Of a DNA stretch of 64,000 nt, positions 36,776 through 52,500 are shown in pieces. Each line of letters begins with the position of its first letter. The first letter of the stretch is position 1. The translations under genes were made by a program, and so were the position numbers. Under the pieces are notes generated by a model. That model was not told the origin of the DNA. It made no database searches and was given only the letters and a program-made list of their open reading frames with translations. The stretch spans positions 1,450,648 through 1,514,647 of the forward strand of contig VZSE01015292.1 in NCBI GenBank assembly GCA_013398275.1, written 5' to 3'. Source of the DNA: Promerops cafer (Eukaryota > Chordata > Aves > Passeriformes > Nectariniidae).

Positions 36776-39700
36776 ATGTGGCACAGAGATGCTATTCTGG
36801 CTCTAAGCCACCTTGAGGCTCCCCTCCAGCTTTGCAAATTCCTACATAAAACCAGTTTAACTGGTTTACAGTCCATTTATACCTGTTAGTGGCCATCACA
36901 GACACAATATTAAGAAGCATAATTCTGCTTATCCTGCTCCATTTACCTCAACTAATTAACCAGCAATAGTTTAGGTAAGGGATGAAAATAGAGTTGTTCA
37001 CAAAGAGCTCTGTGATGTACGAGCTTGACAAAGGCCCTTTAGTTCCTGCTGTGCAATTAAACACCTCTGTAAATTGCAAACCCTGCCTGTAGCTCCCCAG
37101 ACAATCAGAGGGGAACACACTGGTGTCATTTTCTTGCTCTTAGTACAGGTAATTAAAGCATATTGCAATAAAAGGTGTCCTCAGAAGTTTAGCATTCTCC
37201 CTAGACACTCGATATAATAATTAACAAGGCTGTAGAGTCTTCAGAGGACACTGTGATTCCTTTCTGGTCTGGAAGGACACCTCAGAACCAGCAGGAACGG
37301 GAGGACTCAAGTCAAATTGCTGAATCATCTTGCCTTGTACAATCCACTACTTCGAGACAATCACACTGCTGTCAGGAAGCAGAGACCTTTTTAATTATTT
37401 ATTTAAGTATTGTGAATGTAGCCATTATTAACACAGAATAAAGGAAATGTCCACTGCTCATCACATTTTTTTAAACACTTTTGCCCAGCTGTGCAGCAGC
37501 ATTTAAATACAGCACACGATGCCTCTCAGGATGTCCCCTCTGCTGTTCCAGGCTGTCTGCTTGTACAGCCACCCCTCAGAGCAGAACCAACCTCCTGGGC
37601 TCTCCTCGACCTCTGCATGCCCAGAAAAAATACTATTGTGGGCGTATCTAGTGCCCAGGCACGGCATACAGGTGGATCAACAGCACCTGCTGTTAAATCT
37701 GGGCCATTTGCTGTGCTGTTCATCACCTCATCCTCTGCTTTCAAACACAGGCAGGTAACAGCAGCCTTGTGGGGGGCTCCTCTTCTCACCTTAGTTCTCA
37801 CTTTCAAAGCACTTTTGTCCAGCCTTTGAAACATCAATGTGATGAGTGTCCTAGTGTGTCATTTGCTCTAAAACTGTTTTGCTAATGCCTGCATTCCAGT
37901 AACTTCTTCAGCCAGGATTGGGTATGAAGCTTTTGGAGAGAAGGCAATCACATCCCAGAGCTCTTCAGGGGTTGTGCACAAGAATGAGAGGAATAGCTCC
38001 TATAATGGCCGATGACCTCAGTGCTACTTAAAGCTTAAAAAGTACACAGCTGGCTAAGTGCCAATATTAAATGGAAAGAAGCCCTAAAATAAAAATGGCT
38101 GGAACAGTGGATGCCAAGTAAGTGTAAACACAGACCAGCCAAAGCAGGATGCAATGCAGTAGGGAAGACACTGATCAGAGAGGTGGAAAATGGTTGGGTC
38201 CTGAAAATCCCTTGATTTCTTTTTTTTTAGTGGTTATGATCTCTGTCATCATCTGAAACACTTCTGGCATGTGATATTGTAGACAGACAATCTGGAAGGT
38301 GGTTGTCTCTAGCAGTGACAAAAGGCAAGGGTTTCTTGCCTCACTCAAATAAAAAGCAATTTTCTGACGTATTTCACAATTTTCCCCCTGGTACTTCTAA
38401 AAAATTCCATTAAACTCTCAGTGACCCAAACACTTAACATTTTCTAAATGCTGTAGGATTTAGTATTGGTAGCTCAGAAGTTCAGAATGACAATCTGAAC
38501 AGGAAAGCAGTTAAGGCAGGGGATATAGACCCAAAAAACCAGGGGGAACTCTCTGGACAGGAACAAAGGAACTGTTTATTGAACCATGCAGCTGTCACTG
38601 AAAGTTAATATTTCAGAGAGATATTAATGTTAAATGCTTTGTTCACCCCACTTTCTTACAGCAGTGTTGAACTGCTTTCACTGAATCAAGTCTTTCCTTC
38701 ACAGCAGTTAAATCCAGAATTTTTACTATGGATAAATTCTGAATTAAGGAAGATTTCCACAGTTATCTTGAAAGATTAAGAGCTGTCAGGTATATGAAAC
38801 TTTGCACATAAGCCTTGAAGAATTAGACTCAGCATCAGCAGAAACTAGAATAACCCCTACTGATCTCTGTTTTTGGGAAGTTGAAGTTCACAGTCATTCT
38901 TAAGAACGTGCTGATGCACCTAAATGGTGATTTCCATTGTACACTTTATTAAAATACAAATTTCAGTAGAAAGATAGTTTTCTGAAGAACATTACAGATG
39001 TCATGTTTCCATGTAAAGACTTAGCATAAAGTTTCCTCTGAAACACACAGAAAAAAAATCTTCTGAAATTTGTCAAGGCCTGACGGATTTCAAGAGTTGT
39101 AGTTGTGTATTTATACTTCCAGACTGTGTCTGAATTTACTATGGCTGTGCACATTACTGCAATTTTAGGACACAGAACAGCTAAATATTGGAAGGAGCAA
39201 ATCTGAAAATGTGTGCCTTGAAGACCCAGGCCAGGGCATGGAGAGGCAGGTGTAACGCAGCACACAACAAAGCAAGGTGCTGACAACTTTGGCTCTAATC
39301 CATCAAAGCACTTAAGCACATGTTTAATTTTAAGCACATGAGTAATTCTATCAACTTTAATAGGGCTACTCATGGTTTAAGTACTGTGATGGATGGGGGC
39401 CAGAATGCCCAGAATCTTTAAGAATGCTGCATGGCCTATGCTGCATGGAGAAAATACAGAATTCTCCCACTGAACAATTAAGTTATAAATGCTTTGAAAG
39501 CAAAATTTACCATAAGCTGAACTCAGCTATGCTTATGTAAACTCAGATATAAGTTCTTCCACAGCCCTTGAAGATAAAATATGATGAGGGTTCTCATGTA
39601 CAAGATGTCCACAAGTTTTTATTTTGCCGTTCGTTTTCTCTGACAGCTCTGAGTCACCTCTGCCCATCATACTTTGCTTTGAAATAGGGAGATTAGTTAA

Positions 39701-42700
39701 GTACACCAAAAATTTACCTACTAGTAGCACTCTCAAATAAGATGCTTCTGGTTGCAGTTTGCAAACATCAGTACTACAGCCTTTCTTACCTTTCTCATAC
39801 AGGTCCAATTGCAACAGGCTTAACAGTGCAGTAACTCCTGTCTAACATTTATTTTTGATATTCAAAGCTCTGCACGTGCCTCTTCTGCACAGATATAAGG
39901 TGTTGCAAGTATGTGTCTTTAAGTAAAACTAAGATTTCTTTAAAGTATTTTATACAGCCAGTATTAAGGATGCAAGAAAGAAACAGAACCCCACACCTGC
40001 TCTGCAAATTTCTAGCTAGGACAGCCTCTATAAATCAGTGGTGACTTACTCGATCTCTAAATCACTCACTAGAAAATTCTTGATCTTGTTTTATCTTAAT
40101 ATGGCTCCACAACATGTGACCAAGTCTCATAAAATAATTTGCTAAAAAAGGGAAGAATGGAACAATTTGAGAAATCACAGATTATTTTCTTCTTGGTTTT
40201 TTGGTTGGTTGGTTGAGTTTTCTTACTTGTTTTACAGAGTGTTTCACAGTTATTTTTGTATAACTAAGGAGTTTATCCTTGACTTCTAGTATTTCTACTT
40301 CACTTGTGCACATCTATTACAGCAGTACTGTGTGAGCCACCAGCTTGGAATCCTTGTTGAGAAGGGAAAGGAGGCAAAGGGACTGTTCTGCAAAAGGCAG
40401 CGCAGAGTAACTATGACAGAAACAAGCTTTCCTCCAAAAAAACCTTCAAGAGGTCAAAGCTGCATTTCAGGCAAAAGCAAACCAAAACAAAAAATCCACC
40501 ACAGACTCTGCTTGCAAAAAAAATACACGGCTGTGCTTGTCTCTGAGTGAAATCCTCAGCATCACACACAACACTCAGCTAAGGTTTATTATTTCACAAT
40601 AATATGTCCAATGCTTTTGCCACATTGTGCCATCTTTAAAACAAGCAATGTGCTTTATCTTGAGAGCTTCAATAGGTCCTCACAGCTTCCAGCAATCCAC
40701 TGGTTAATCAGGGCTGTTACTCTACATTCAAACACAGACACACTTCAATTTCAAAACACTTCTGTTCCAAACTGGAACTCAAAGCAGTTTCTCCTCCAGT
40801 CAGGATGGTTTTAAAGTATTTTTTCCAGAGTCCCACTCACTGTTAATTGATCTTCCCTTACCTCTGGCACAAGTGTCAGTGAGCAGGTAATACTCAACAG
40901 AGCAAACCTACCAACATCCACCACAAATAAACCATTCAGCTCTTGCTACCCCTGATGAAAGCTCACATGGAGCTTCACAGATCAATACTCAGCCTCATGT
41001 TTATAAAGGTTAATGCCACAGTCACACAACTGCTTATTAGTATCTATGTGGTAAGAAGCAAGTATATTATGACATGAGACGATGAGAATTAAAACAAGCG
41101 AAATTTGGTGTGAATTAGGTCCACTGAAAGAGCACTTGGATCAGAAAATCAAAACTCCTGCATACAGAGTCTCAAAGTAACCTGACTGCACTGCTAATTT
41201 ATTTTGCATCCACCATACCACTGCTTTTACTACTAAATTTTTACTGAGACAAGACTGTGCCAAATCTCAAGGTGGCACGAGGCAGAGGCTGAATGCCCCC
41301 CATAGCTGGAGTGCTCAGACCAGCTACGACAAATCAACACTGCTGTGGGCACCAAACAAAACTCACCACAGGGGATCCAGCAGGGAACATCTTGCACAAG
41401 TCTTAGCATCGTTCTAAAAAAAGATTTCAGCAGGAAAAAGCTTGTTGGTCTAAACCAACACCTGCTTTTTCTTACGAAAGGCCTCCTCCTGTCACTGGTG
41501 CCACTGAGCCCTCCGCAGACACCAAAGCTGCTCTAACACCTCCTGGAACATCGCTGGAAGGGAACACAAAACTTTCCCCTGTAGATTAGCACGTTCCAAA
41601 CCTAAAGCTCTGAGGTACAGTAACATTGGCTTCGTTACAGCAAAGGTCATTCAGATCAAGTTAAGGCTGCCCTCAACATAAAAGAAGAAGGTATAGTTTA
41701 TGTCTGTTAAGTGAACAACCGAAGTATTCACATTTCCTACACAGCGCACGGGAAACTTCTGTGATTATTGCTTTAGACAAAGAAGTCAAGGAAGCACAAA
41801 CTCCTCTGCAAGTTTTAAAACATCTGTTTTCTAATATTTTCAAATCCCCTATTGTTACAAACAACACTTATGCCTCCTGAAACTGTAAAATTACAGGAGG
41901 AGTTTTCCACTGCACCCTCCTTGTGCAATTGCCAGTAGTTTTGGTCAGTTTCAAGTTCTGAAACAGTTTTCTCTGTTTTAGTCCTCCAAAGTAACAAGAA
42001 TGAAAAATCACTTCAGTAAATTATAATCTTAAGAAAGACAGTCTCTAAGTACAGCCAAATTAAACTTTAAATTCAGCAAAGCTAAATGAAAATTGTAGCT
42101 GTTAACATACTTTCCTCATCTGCTCAGTAAAGTTTGTGTATTCACACACAGATACCCTGACACACTTAGACAAGCAAAGTTACGCTCTTAACATCTCAGA
42201 AGTAACACAGAAATTGTTTATAACCAACTTGCCATGCAAAAAAAGATGAACCACGCTGAATTTCAAAGCCAACACTGGAAAAAGGAAGCATAAGGCAAAA
42301 GTGTAAAGAATCAAATTTGTGAGTAAAGAAATTCTCCAAAAGCAACTTGACACCAAAACCATCAGTCTCAAAGGCTACACCACACTGGTAACAAGCCCAA
42401 ACTCAGATATTTTTGTACTAATTATCTCTGGTGGCCCAGAGATCAGCAATTATCAGACAATAGCTGCCTTTAAAGTATCAACACTGATTTCTATATTTCA
42501 TATGATACAAGGTATTTTAATTTCTTTTCCAGTTATTAAAAGTTTTGCACTACCAGAAGTGAAGATGATCTAAGAAAAGTATTTGTAAGTAAACACCAAA
42601 TATTACCAGGCAACAACAACAAAAATACCCTCACTTCCTTCCAAGCACAGACACCGTCAGCACCACATTAAACCCATTAGCAAAATTCTTCTACCACTGT

Positions 42701-45700
42701 CAGGGAATATTGTTTCAGGCAACAGCATCTACCTGATGTTCTTGCTGGCCTGACTTTAGAAGACACTGTCAACTAGAAGACATCAAAACCACCTATTCAT
42801 TTCTAAATATCTAAGGCTCTATTTACAGAAAAGCTGGAGTCAATTTATTGAGAGAAACACAAATTTCTGTACTGCTGCTTCTGAAATAATTTTGCTTTGG
42901 ATTAAGTTGGGGGGGGAAATCCTCCTTTGATAAAGAGGAGCTGTAGAAATGAATTTGAAAACACAATACACAGTTCCCATACCTAGATACTCTATTTCCC
43001 ATTATGCCCACTCACTTAAAATGCAGAGTAAGAGAACAATACTTTCAGGCCACACTCCACCATGATGCTGGACTTCCAGGGAACCCCACTTTTAGTAACA
43101 AGGGTGTTTATTTAACCAAGAAGGCACCATTTAGAACCAGAATGATTCATGGATGTTTTGGACAAATTCTGGATCCAAACTAGAGCCTTCCCTAATGCAA
43201 CATAAATTAAGTGGAAAAATTCCAAACAGCTCTTATTAAACAGTCTGGAAGTCACAATGTGAAGAAACTTTCACTTTACTGTACTTAACATCCACATATA
43301 TTTGAACTCAACCTGTAAGAAGAATGACCTTTTACTGAGCTTAAAATTGGAAATTAATTATACCTGAATAAGCACATTTATTTTCATTTCCCCTGATAAA
43401 AGGGAAGTTATATTGTTGTAATTTAAGTCAAACTGTGACAATGGCACAATTATCATGTCCTGGCCCTGACCTGACATTTCTAAATGATAACAAAAAAGTG
43501 AAAGACACAGTTCATGCTGACAGTATGTAATGAATGAGAATGTTAGGCCAAAAGTTATGTGAGAAATTACTTGCTGATACTTAGCTCATCAGTTAGAATA
43601 TACAGCACCTTGTCATAATTGTCCAATTACTTTCACAACATATGGTCCTTTAAAGACAAATAATATTGTTTGAATGAGAAACTTATACACAGCTGAAGAA
43701 AACAATCTCAAGAGAGTGTGTATAATACTGCAAATTACTTAAACAGTATTGCTTGGGCACAATTATTGGTCCAACCTGCTGCTACCTATCCAACAAAACC
43801 ACAGTAAAAGCTCTGAGAAGCTGGAGAGACCTTGGTTCTACCTGAATCTGACTGACCACAGTGGCACCCAGCCAATGCAGAGGTATTAAACCAGGCAAAA
43901 CAACTGTTTCACTGGATTTGCATTCTATTTAGAACAAAGGAAAACCTGAAACTTCAAAAGTAAAAGGAGGATTTTTCTGATTATTCAAGTACTAGGCTTT
44001 TTTAAAGAAACAGACAAACATACTCAACCTGACTTCACTTCAAAACTTGTTATGAATTTCGCTTCTTGGAGCTCCTGAAGTGGCAGTGGCAGAACTTGAA
44101 GAGGAACCACAGTGAATCTCTTATACTTTTTCCCTAATCCTCCCCAAGTGTCATTTCTGACACATAATACTGGACTACACAAACCACTGGTCTAAACTAG
44201 TGTTGCACTGATTCTTAGAAATTCTCTTCCTAGAAATTTCAGCAGACCAGATGCCACTATGTTACACAAAATGTGTGCTTAGTACCACAGATTTGATTAA
44301 AAGAATTTGGTGAATCATCAGTATCTACAACATTCTAAAATGTATTATTTATGAGATACATAAAACAGACTACAAGAAACATTTTTTCATTTAAATAAAA
44401 GAAGCTTCTTAGCCATGGGGTAAGAAGATACCTCCCAGCTACTGGGAGGAGAAAAGGGATAATGGACCCTGCTGTAGCAATCACTGTCATACAAGAGGGA
44501 CAAGGCTTTCCTTCCAAATGTTTAACATATAGGACTGAAAAACCTCTTTCTCTGTGAAAGTTTCACAGAAAGATAAACCAGGTTTATTCCCACCAGGTAC
44601 AAGAGTGTATTTTCAACACATGCAAACAATATGCAGAAATGCCCTATGAATTTACTACCAATGTACCTACAGCAAAATGATATTCACTGGCACCTCCTCC
44701 TGTACTTTTGTGCAGGAATTAAGAGGGACCTTTCAGGAGTTTAGACTTATAAAACAGAACATAACCAACGGCACATGCTGTGTGTTCCAAACACATTTAT
44801 GAAATGTTTAAGTTATGTATTTTAGTAGGTTATTAACAGTTGGTGTTGGCAGCAAAAGGCTACATTTCTCTAAAAATATTAATGTAAACCTAGCCATAAA
44901 CATTTTTATGAGTAAGTTCTTTATAAAGCGCTGCACTGACATGAGCTAGTCAATCCTTTCCTAAGGGGCAGATTAAGTATTAAAGTACATCCAAGGTGTG
45001 GCATCATATCAGTTTACCTTTAGTGGCAGTTAAACTTACACAATTAGAGAAAATTCTACATCAGCTTCATCATTTGAAACCAAAAGCTTGTGACAATGCA
45101 GAATTCTACCAAGTGATTCTGAGGGAAGAAATCCCAGTGGACAACTTACAACCTGAGCTGTGTAACTACAGATTAAGTCACTAGAGGGGGAAAAAAAAAT
45201 AAAACAACCATTTTCACACTACATGACAATTATGAAATCCACAAGGTACAAAGGTAGTGCAAGTGTTCTGTCTTGAGATTGTGCCTCAGGAGTATTTCAA
45301 ATATTTGTCTGACCTAGCTCTGCATTTATCCTTTCTGCATTAGCAATCAATAAAAAAAGATGGGAGAGAAAAAGTATCTGGGTGATAATTTCACCGTAGG
45401 CAATCAACATTCATCTCCAGCATTAATATTCAGGAAATGCCCCAAGTCTCAATCATTAATGATTAAGTATCACCACACCCTGGAATATTTTACTCCATAT
45501 CTGTATTGACATCATGAGATCCAAACTTCAAACGTAATTGCTTGCCATTTTAAGGATCTTCTTGGAATTCAGGCACACTCACTAAATCTATAGAAACTCC
45601 CGTGCCAAGGCAACAAACAACTGAATTTAAAAAGCTATAGTCTCAACTTCCAACACATTTCAGCAGTCTGAGGAAACTTTAGGACATGTTAAATATAAAC

Positions 45701-46500
45701 AATCATCTTCGGGAAGATAGAATTTAGAAAACTTAAACCTTAAGCCTAAGACTGACTTTTTCTATTCAATGAGAAATAATGATTTACATTTTATAATTTC
45801 ACCTCACATCTGCAACACAACTTGCCAGCTGCACTCCTGAGCTTACACAGCTCTTGGTGAACATTCAGCACATGGAAATGGCTCTGGGAATCAGAACCAC
45901 GCCTGGACACCCAATAGGGCACAGGAGTTCTGTGTCCCAATGAAGCAGAGATGGCCATGTTTAAATGTTTATCACCTTTTGCAGTGTTATTACTTTTAAA
46001 GACACTGATGAAAAATCTGAAATAAGTCATGTGTTTACCTTCATTTTGCAAAAAGGACATTTACTTTGTGACAAAGATGTTCTCCCCAAAGTAACTGGGT
46101 GTCCTATTTTGTTGAAAGATGGATAGAAAGAGAAAAGCAACAACCAAACTGTATTATCAAATTAGGTGACACATTTGCTTGAAAACCTGAAGTTTAAGGC
46201 ACTGAGGCCACACGGAGTATCACTGCATAACGCTACTTACAAAGGGTTAATGTACAATATGCAGCAGTTAATTGTCATAGATAACTATAGTTAGAGTTCA
46301 ATAAATTGGTAGAAGGATTATAGTGCAGTTTTATTACTACCTCCAACACTTTTACTGATGTGCTTATTACTTTTTTTATAGCATGCTGCTCTTGAGCAAC
46401 CAGTTTATAATATTTACCCTTTTACAACTAGATATACAGAGAATACATATATATATAAAAGGGCAACTAAGTTTACATGGCAATACTGGTGCAGCACATC

Positions 46501-46550
46501 ACACATACACATATATATGTGTGTGTGTGTATATATATATGTATACACAC
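46501..46550. repeat. TA/TG microsatellite with palindromic core
   Basis: Mixed (TA)n and (TG)n run. Positions 46507-46522 form the perfect palindrome ACACATATATATGTGT, and the run ends in GTATACACAC, which can pair with the (GT)n part. A short separate TA run lies at about 46447-46456. Confidence 0.9.
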
Positions 46551-49500
46551 ATTTAGTAATTAGCCACATCTTGCATGGACAAACCTACTTACAAGCCTAG
46601 AGGCAAGAGGCAGCTGCCAAAATCCACGTATTTTATGCATTAAAAAAAAAGCATGAACTAGAACTGGTCTTCTTCTCTTAGAAGATGAGGATAAAAATTC
46701 CACCGCTACAAACAGTTTTTGTATACGCATCACCCACAAAGACACACACAGACTATTTTTCTATCTCTAAATTACCTCTATTAGCTGCAGAATGTCAAAA
46801 GAAATTTTAGTCCAACACAAATAACCCTTAGAAGTTGAACGTGGTAAAAATACTACGTAACACTGGGATGTTTCTTCATTTGCGTTTTAATAATTTTATT
46901 CGTGTTTTAACAATTTGCAAGTATAGTTCTTTTGTATGCCTTCCTTAATTCAATTTATCCTTTAACCTAGAATGATCTAGTATTGTTTCTAGTCCTCACA
47001 TTAAAAGCAACAACCAGCTGACTTAAATTCACTGCAACTGGAGAATAATTCAACACCCCTCACACAGAGCAAAACCCAGCTCCTCTCAGGCAGGCACTCC
47101 TTTGGGTCTGTGATTCAGATGAACACACAGGCTGATTCAAAATGTGTATGTTCTGTTAGTAGCAACTCCAAGCACCACTCTACCTATAAAACACCTTCCC
47201 CTCTGTGGAAGCAGGAGAGCAGGAAGCCACCTTGCAGGGATAAGCTGTGGATTTGCACACTGAGCCTCCATTTTTTGGGTGTTTATCTGCATCACGCAGC
47301 CAACACCTCCTAAATAATCCTGCCACGTTTTGTTCATTTTATCCTGAATAGTGTCAAAACACCCATGTGGAGATGCAGTGTGTAACCACATGCTGAGCAC
47401 AAAGCATGTAAAAATGTGTGTAAAAAGCCTCACTGGAGCATGTCCAACACGTGGATCTGTGTGCCACAGACAGGGAGGGTGTAACTCACAACACATCCTA
47501 CTTTGTGTTTAAATTGACACATCCCCGTTTCTGACACATTTGCAGCACATCCCTTCTTTACTACCCTCTCTCAGAAACGGAATAAGCATCTTCCTAAGAC
47601 CACCAACTTCAGGAAAAAAACAAATGGGAAGGAAAGGATTGAACTGTGACTGGGGCCCACGGTCCTCTAGACCAGAACTTGTAGGACAGCCCAGTTCTCT
47701 GGGGTCTCTTCAGAGCACACAACTTGGTAATTCCAGGCAGACTATGACATGGAGAGTGAGTGCTAACGGTGTCAGAACCTGCTGTAAAAAACCCCACATT
47801 CTAAATAAAACTGCTTTTAGGAATTAAAGGATTTAAAATTACCTTTTTATATAGGCAGTCATTGTCAATAGTGTCCTAAATTAAGAAGAACTCAAATTAT
47901 GGCAAGCTTAACTCAGATACTTTCTAACTTAAGTGTATCCTCAATAATGTTCCTTTGGTCAGTCTACATGAAACACAAAGTTTTCCTTTTGAATAACCTA
48001 AAACTAGAATCATTTTCCCAAATCAGCTTTCACTTCTGTTATGATCTCCTTTGAGATGATTGTTTGTTTGCTTCTCAGATTACATTTTGCTCAGGAGACA
48101 GAATATAGAAATAAGTTCTATTTATTGCTTTAAAGCATTACAGCATTATCAAGTAATAAAGGACCAACACACAATCTTTCGTACTTCTAGTTCAGAAGGC
48201 CTTGCAGGTGATAAATATTTTAATGAAACCCCAAACACTGCAGGTGCATCTGCATGAAATAAATAGAAAGTTCTGGCTATGTATCAGCAAACACACAAAG
48301 GAAAAGCTTCCCAAACCCTCCAGATAATCTGCAGTCCAGCTAGAAACATGGGAAGTCAGTACAGGTCAGAGAAAGAAATAAATATACTAAACTCCTTCAC
48401 TCTTGGGATTAAATCCTGCCCTCTGCTCTAGGAAGGATAAATATAATTGTGTATCACTCACTGAAAGGAAAAAAATAGTCTTTATTTAATAATCTTACCC
48501 TTGCTTGATTAGTGCTTGGAAAATAAAAAGCACTACTTAAGTGCTAAATATTATTAGCTTTTTCAGAACATCAGCTCCAAACTCGCCACTCCCCATTTCC
48601 TTCCCTCGTAACTCTCTTCATTCATGTCATCAGAAGGCATCTCATTTTCAGCAACAACTACTCACTTTTTTTTTTTTAATGCTGCTGGATGTGCAGAACT
48701 ACTGTTGAGGTTGCTTGGCAACTAGTGAGACATATCAGGAGGAGAGATAAGGTCCAAAATGAATGGAATTGAAGAGAACTATATTTGGTTTCATTAGCAG
48801 ATACTAACACGCTCAAACTATACTGATTTGAATTACTCACACTAAGGTGAAATTTTGCTGTTTCTTTCAAAGTACAGAGATCCATGATCAGAGCAGCACT
48901 AAATCCAGTCAGCCACCTCCTCAGCCACATACATGTCTCCCTCTACAGAACAGACTTCAGAACCAGAGCTTTGACCTGGGCTAGCAGTTTGGAACACCAT
49001 GGACTAGTCAGGAAACACAGATATTTGGTAAGTATTTTGAAGAATTTTAGGCCGGAGAGGATAGTTGAATACTTCAGTTTTCCTTCCAGTGTATCACAAG
49101 TCACTGTACTTCTCCATATGCTTAAGCGTGGACATGAAATTTCAAATAAAACAATTATTTCTGAAGGTCACAATCTAAAATGAGATACGATTGAGCACCC
49201 AGAACTCCTGCAAGGACAGAGAACTGCTTACAAAAAGTCAGCTCTAATGATCCAGGGAGATTAAGAAAGCCTTGTGCAGGAGAAGATGGGAACAAGCCTA
49301 GCAGTCCCTAATGAAAGAGTTTCTTATCTCAAGCTCTTCAACTAACTTTATCTGCATCACTTGAGTAAGAATCAGCCAGTCTGGCCCAAAAGAGGCTCTT
49401 CTGACATCACCTTAGACCCTGCCCGATCTTTGATGCTTCAGGAGGAAGTGAAAACAGCGACAACAAAACAAGCAGCAAAAGTATCTTAAGGGAAAAAACC

Positions 49501-52500
49501 AAAACCAAAAGTCAACCCCCATGCTTCCCCACCTCCTCTCTGATGCCCGTGGGCAGGCACGGGGCTGGAAGGTTTCAAGGCTTCAAACACCAGCACAGAA
49601 TTACAAATAGATAATAATGTTCAGGGTAGGAGAAGGAAGAATTTGCAGTGTGTGCATCAGACTTGGTGCTCCCCAAGGCTGCAGCGAGCACCCTGAGCAC
49701 GCACACCTGCGTCAGGAAAGCTGAATCTTCAGGTGGATTGAAATACAGGTTAAAAATAAACCCCTACCTCCCTAAGATTGCTTAAATGAAGCTTCCTCTT
49801 TCCAAACAAATTATTTCAAATAAAGTATCTCAAATGCTAAGGAAGTCAGTCTCATGCCTGCCCTTGTTTTTAGGCATCTTTCTCACACAGCACCACCTCT
49901 CTATGGCCATGAAATCACATTCGGACACCCCTCTTCTGGAGCTGGGACACCTCCTGTGGCTTCCTTTTAAGTTCTTCCCAATAATTCCACATCCTTCATG
50001 AAGTGAAGGCACCAGCATGGGATATACTACTTTAATAACACTCTTATCAGATTTGCAAGTCCCCTTTATCACTTATATTTCACTTTCCCTTTTTTAACTC
50101 ATCCAAGCCTGCATTTGTCTTTTTGCCACAAAAACATCCCAAACCATACTAAGGTAATTTAACTAACTGACTTTCGGGTCCTTTTCCAGTTTTACAGATA
50201 CAATCTAAACTCTGACTCCTGTGGGACTCTCTCACGTTCAGCTGCATTAAAACAAATTTCTGAAGTACAACTTATCAGATCGCCCCTCCCAGTAATAACT
50301 ATAAGTAAGCTATATAAATTGGTGTTTCCCATAGTTTCTCACAGGATATCCTCTGGGATTTTTCTTCATTGTTTATTGAAAATACTCATATTCTATTTTC
50401 ATAACAATATCACAGAACCACAGAGAGATGATTCCAATATTTGCCCTTCTAACAGACACCAAACTTCCTTTTCTGTTTGCAGCATTATCCAGGATGGAAA
50501 CATACTTTCTTTGGGTAAGGAATAATATATATAAAATATTTCTACTTTACCTAACTTTACCTTCTGTATTCAGTTAAAAAAATCTGTGCCCAAACAGTAC
50601 TATTAAAAATTAAGTGTAAAAAAAAATCCTGTTTTCTTATTTCTGAAATTATTATCAGAATGGAATCTATGAATTTCAGTTAAGAAAACAGAGGTCTTGA
50701 TTGACGCCAGTTAATCCCAGAAAAAAATACATTTTAAAAATTTATTCAGCATGAATAAAACTGTGAGGAAAAAGTCAGACATTATGCTGCCTACATGATT
50801 TCGAAGTGTTTTTTCCAACTCCCTATGACTGCACAGAATACAGAAATGTTTTACTAAACTCAAGCTTTTCCACTCATTTCTTGCCCCTTATTTTGCAGTG
50901 TCAAAAAGATACTTAGGTAACAGAACGCTCCCAAGTTCTTTGGTGATAAACATAAGGAAAGTAAACATTTGATTGCATAAGACACAATTACATAAAGTGA
51001 AGTGTCCAATTATGTGAAAGCAAAACACAGAGGCAGCACAGAGCATCCCAAGTTCCCAAGAGTTCGGGGAAATTAAGAGTGACACAGCTCCAGTCCAAAA
51101 AACTAACAGGCAAAATATAGTTACATTTCAGATTTTCAAGTGTCCTATGTGTAAATTACAGAGCATATTTTTATCTACAATGTTCATATTAAGCAGAATG
51201 TGTTCCTATGAGTAACTACTTTGAAACAACATTAATCATTTTGACATAGCAAAATTAAAAGGTTGCATCCAATTTCCAGGCATCTATTTTAGAGTGCATC
51301 AAAATCCAGAACTGAAAATCCAGTAGCTTCCCACAACATAGCAATTTAATAACAAAAAAACCCCCACACAACCCCATTAAAGCCAACCTTCCAGAAAGTT
51401 GTGTAACAAGCTTGCTGCAGAAGACATTGAGACTAAGGACTAGGAAACTTTAATTTTTTTTTACTGACACTGAACTCTGCAACTGTTTTGTCAAATATTT
51501 GGAAGTGTACAAAGTTCTGCTCTGCCTGACCTGCACATGGGCTTGGGGTCTGTGTAGTACATTGGGACTGAGTGGCCCCAGCTTTCCTGAAAACCCCAAC
51601 TGCTTAACTGAGCCCTTCCCCTTTTAGATTTCTCTCTCATGTAAAGAAAAAAAAAATTTTCCTAGGCTTTGCATTGTGCTTACAGTTTTTTTCCATGAAT
51701 AATGCAGTGCTGTGATTACACTCTAATTTCAGAAGATATTCAATAAAACCATTTCAGTAATGGCTATGTCCTTAGGACTACTGTATTTTGCTTATTTAAA
51801 AAAAAAATGGTGTTACAACTTTAAGTTTTCATATTTATCTTAGTCTTAACCTGCTAAAAACAACAAAAAAATACACAAACCTATGCCAGTCACTATTGTG
51901 CAATTAAAATTCATGAAACCAACTAGTTTAATTTTTCCATAGTAATGCCACATTAAACCAAATTTACCTAGCCTATTTTAATTTAAATTATCAGGGTTAA
52001 AACAGGCATTCCACATAGTTCTCTGAGATTAATGTGCTAAGTGCCCCACTACACATTTTTATCTATATTTTAAAAAAAATTAAAAACCAAGCAGGACTGA
52101 ATCAAGGCACTCTTTGTTACTACAAACTTAAGGAAGAAATTTACTTCACAAACACCCATTTCCTTGCAACATTTTCTAATTAATATGAACAGTTATATTA
52201 CATAGATAATTGTACTGTCAAAACAGAATAAAAATGTCTTAACTTGAAGGAAACCAAAGCGTTTCTATGCACGCAGACCTCCAGACAAGAAGGGAGTGTT
52301 TAACTCCCAGTGATTAAGGAGGCAGCAGTAAATCCCCAGCAAGCTGTGAAGGTGCCATTCAAGGCCAAATGCAGCATCTCCTGGGACTACACCAAACCCC
52401 AGAAGGAAACCCTGCACACCTCTGCCTGCTCCATTAGCTCACCCACCACTCCTGGGAGGCTGCAGGGGTGCAGCTGGGAGAGATAATTGTTTTCTAGTGC

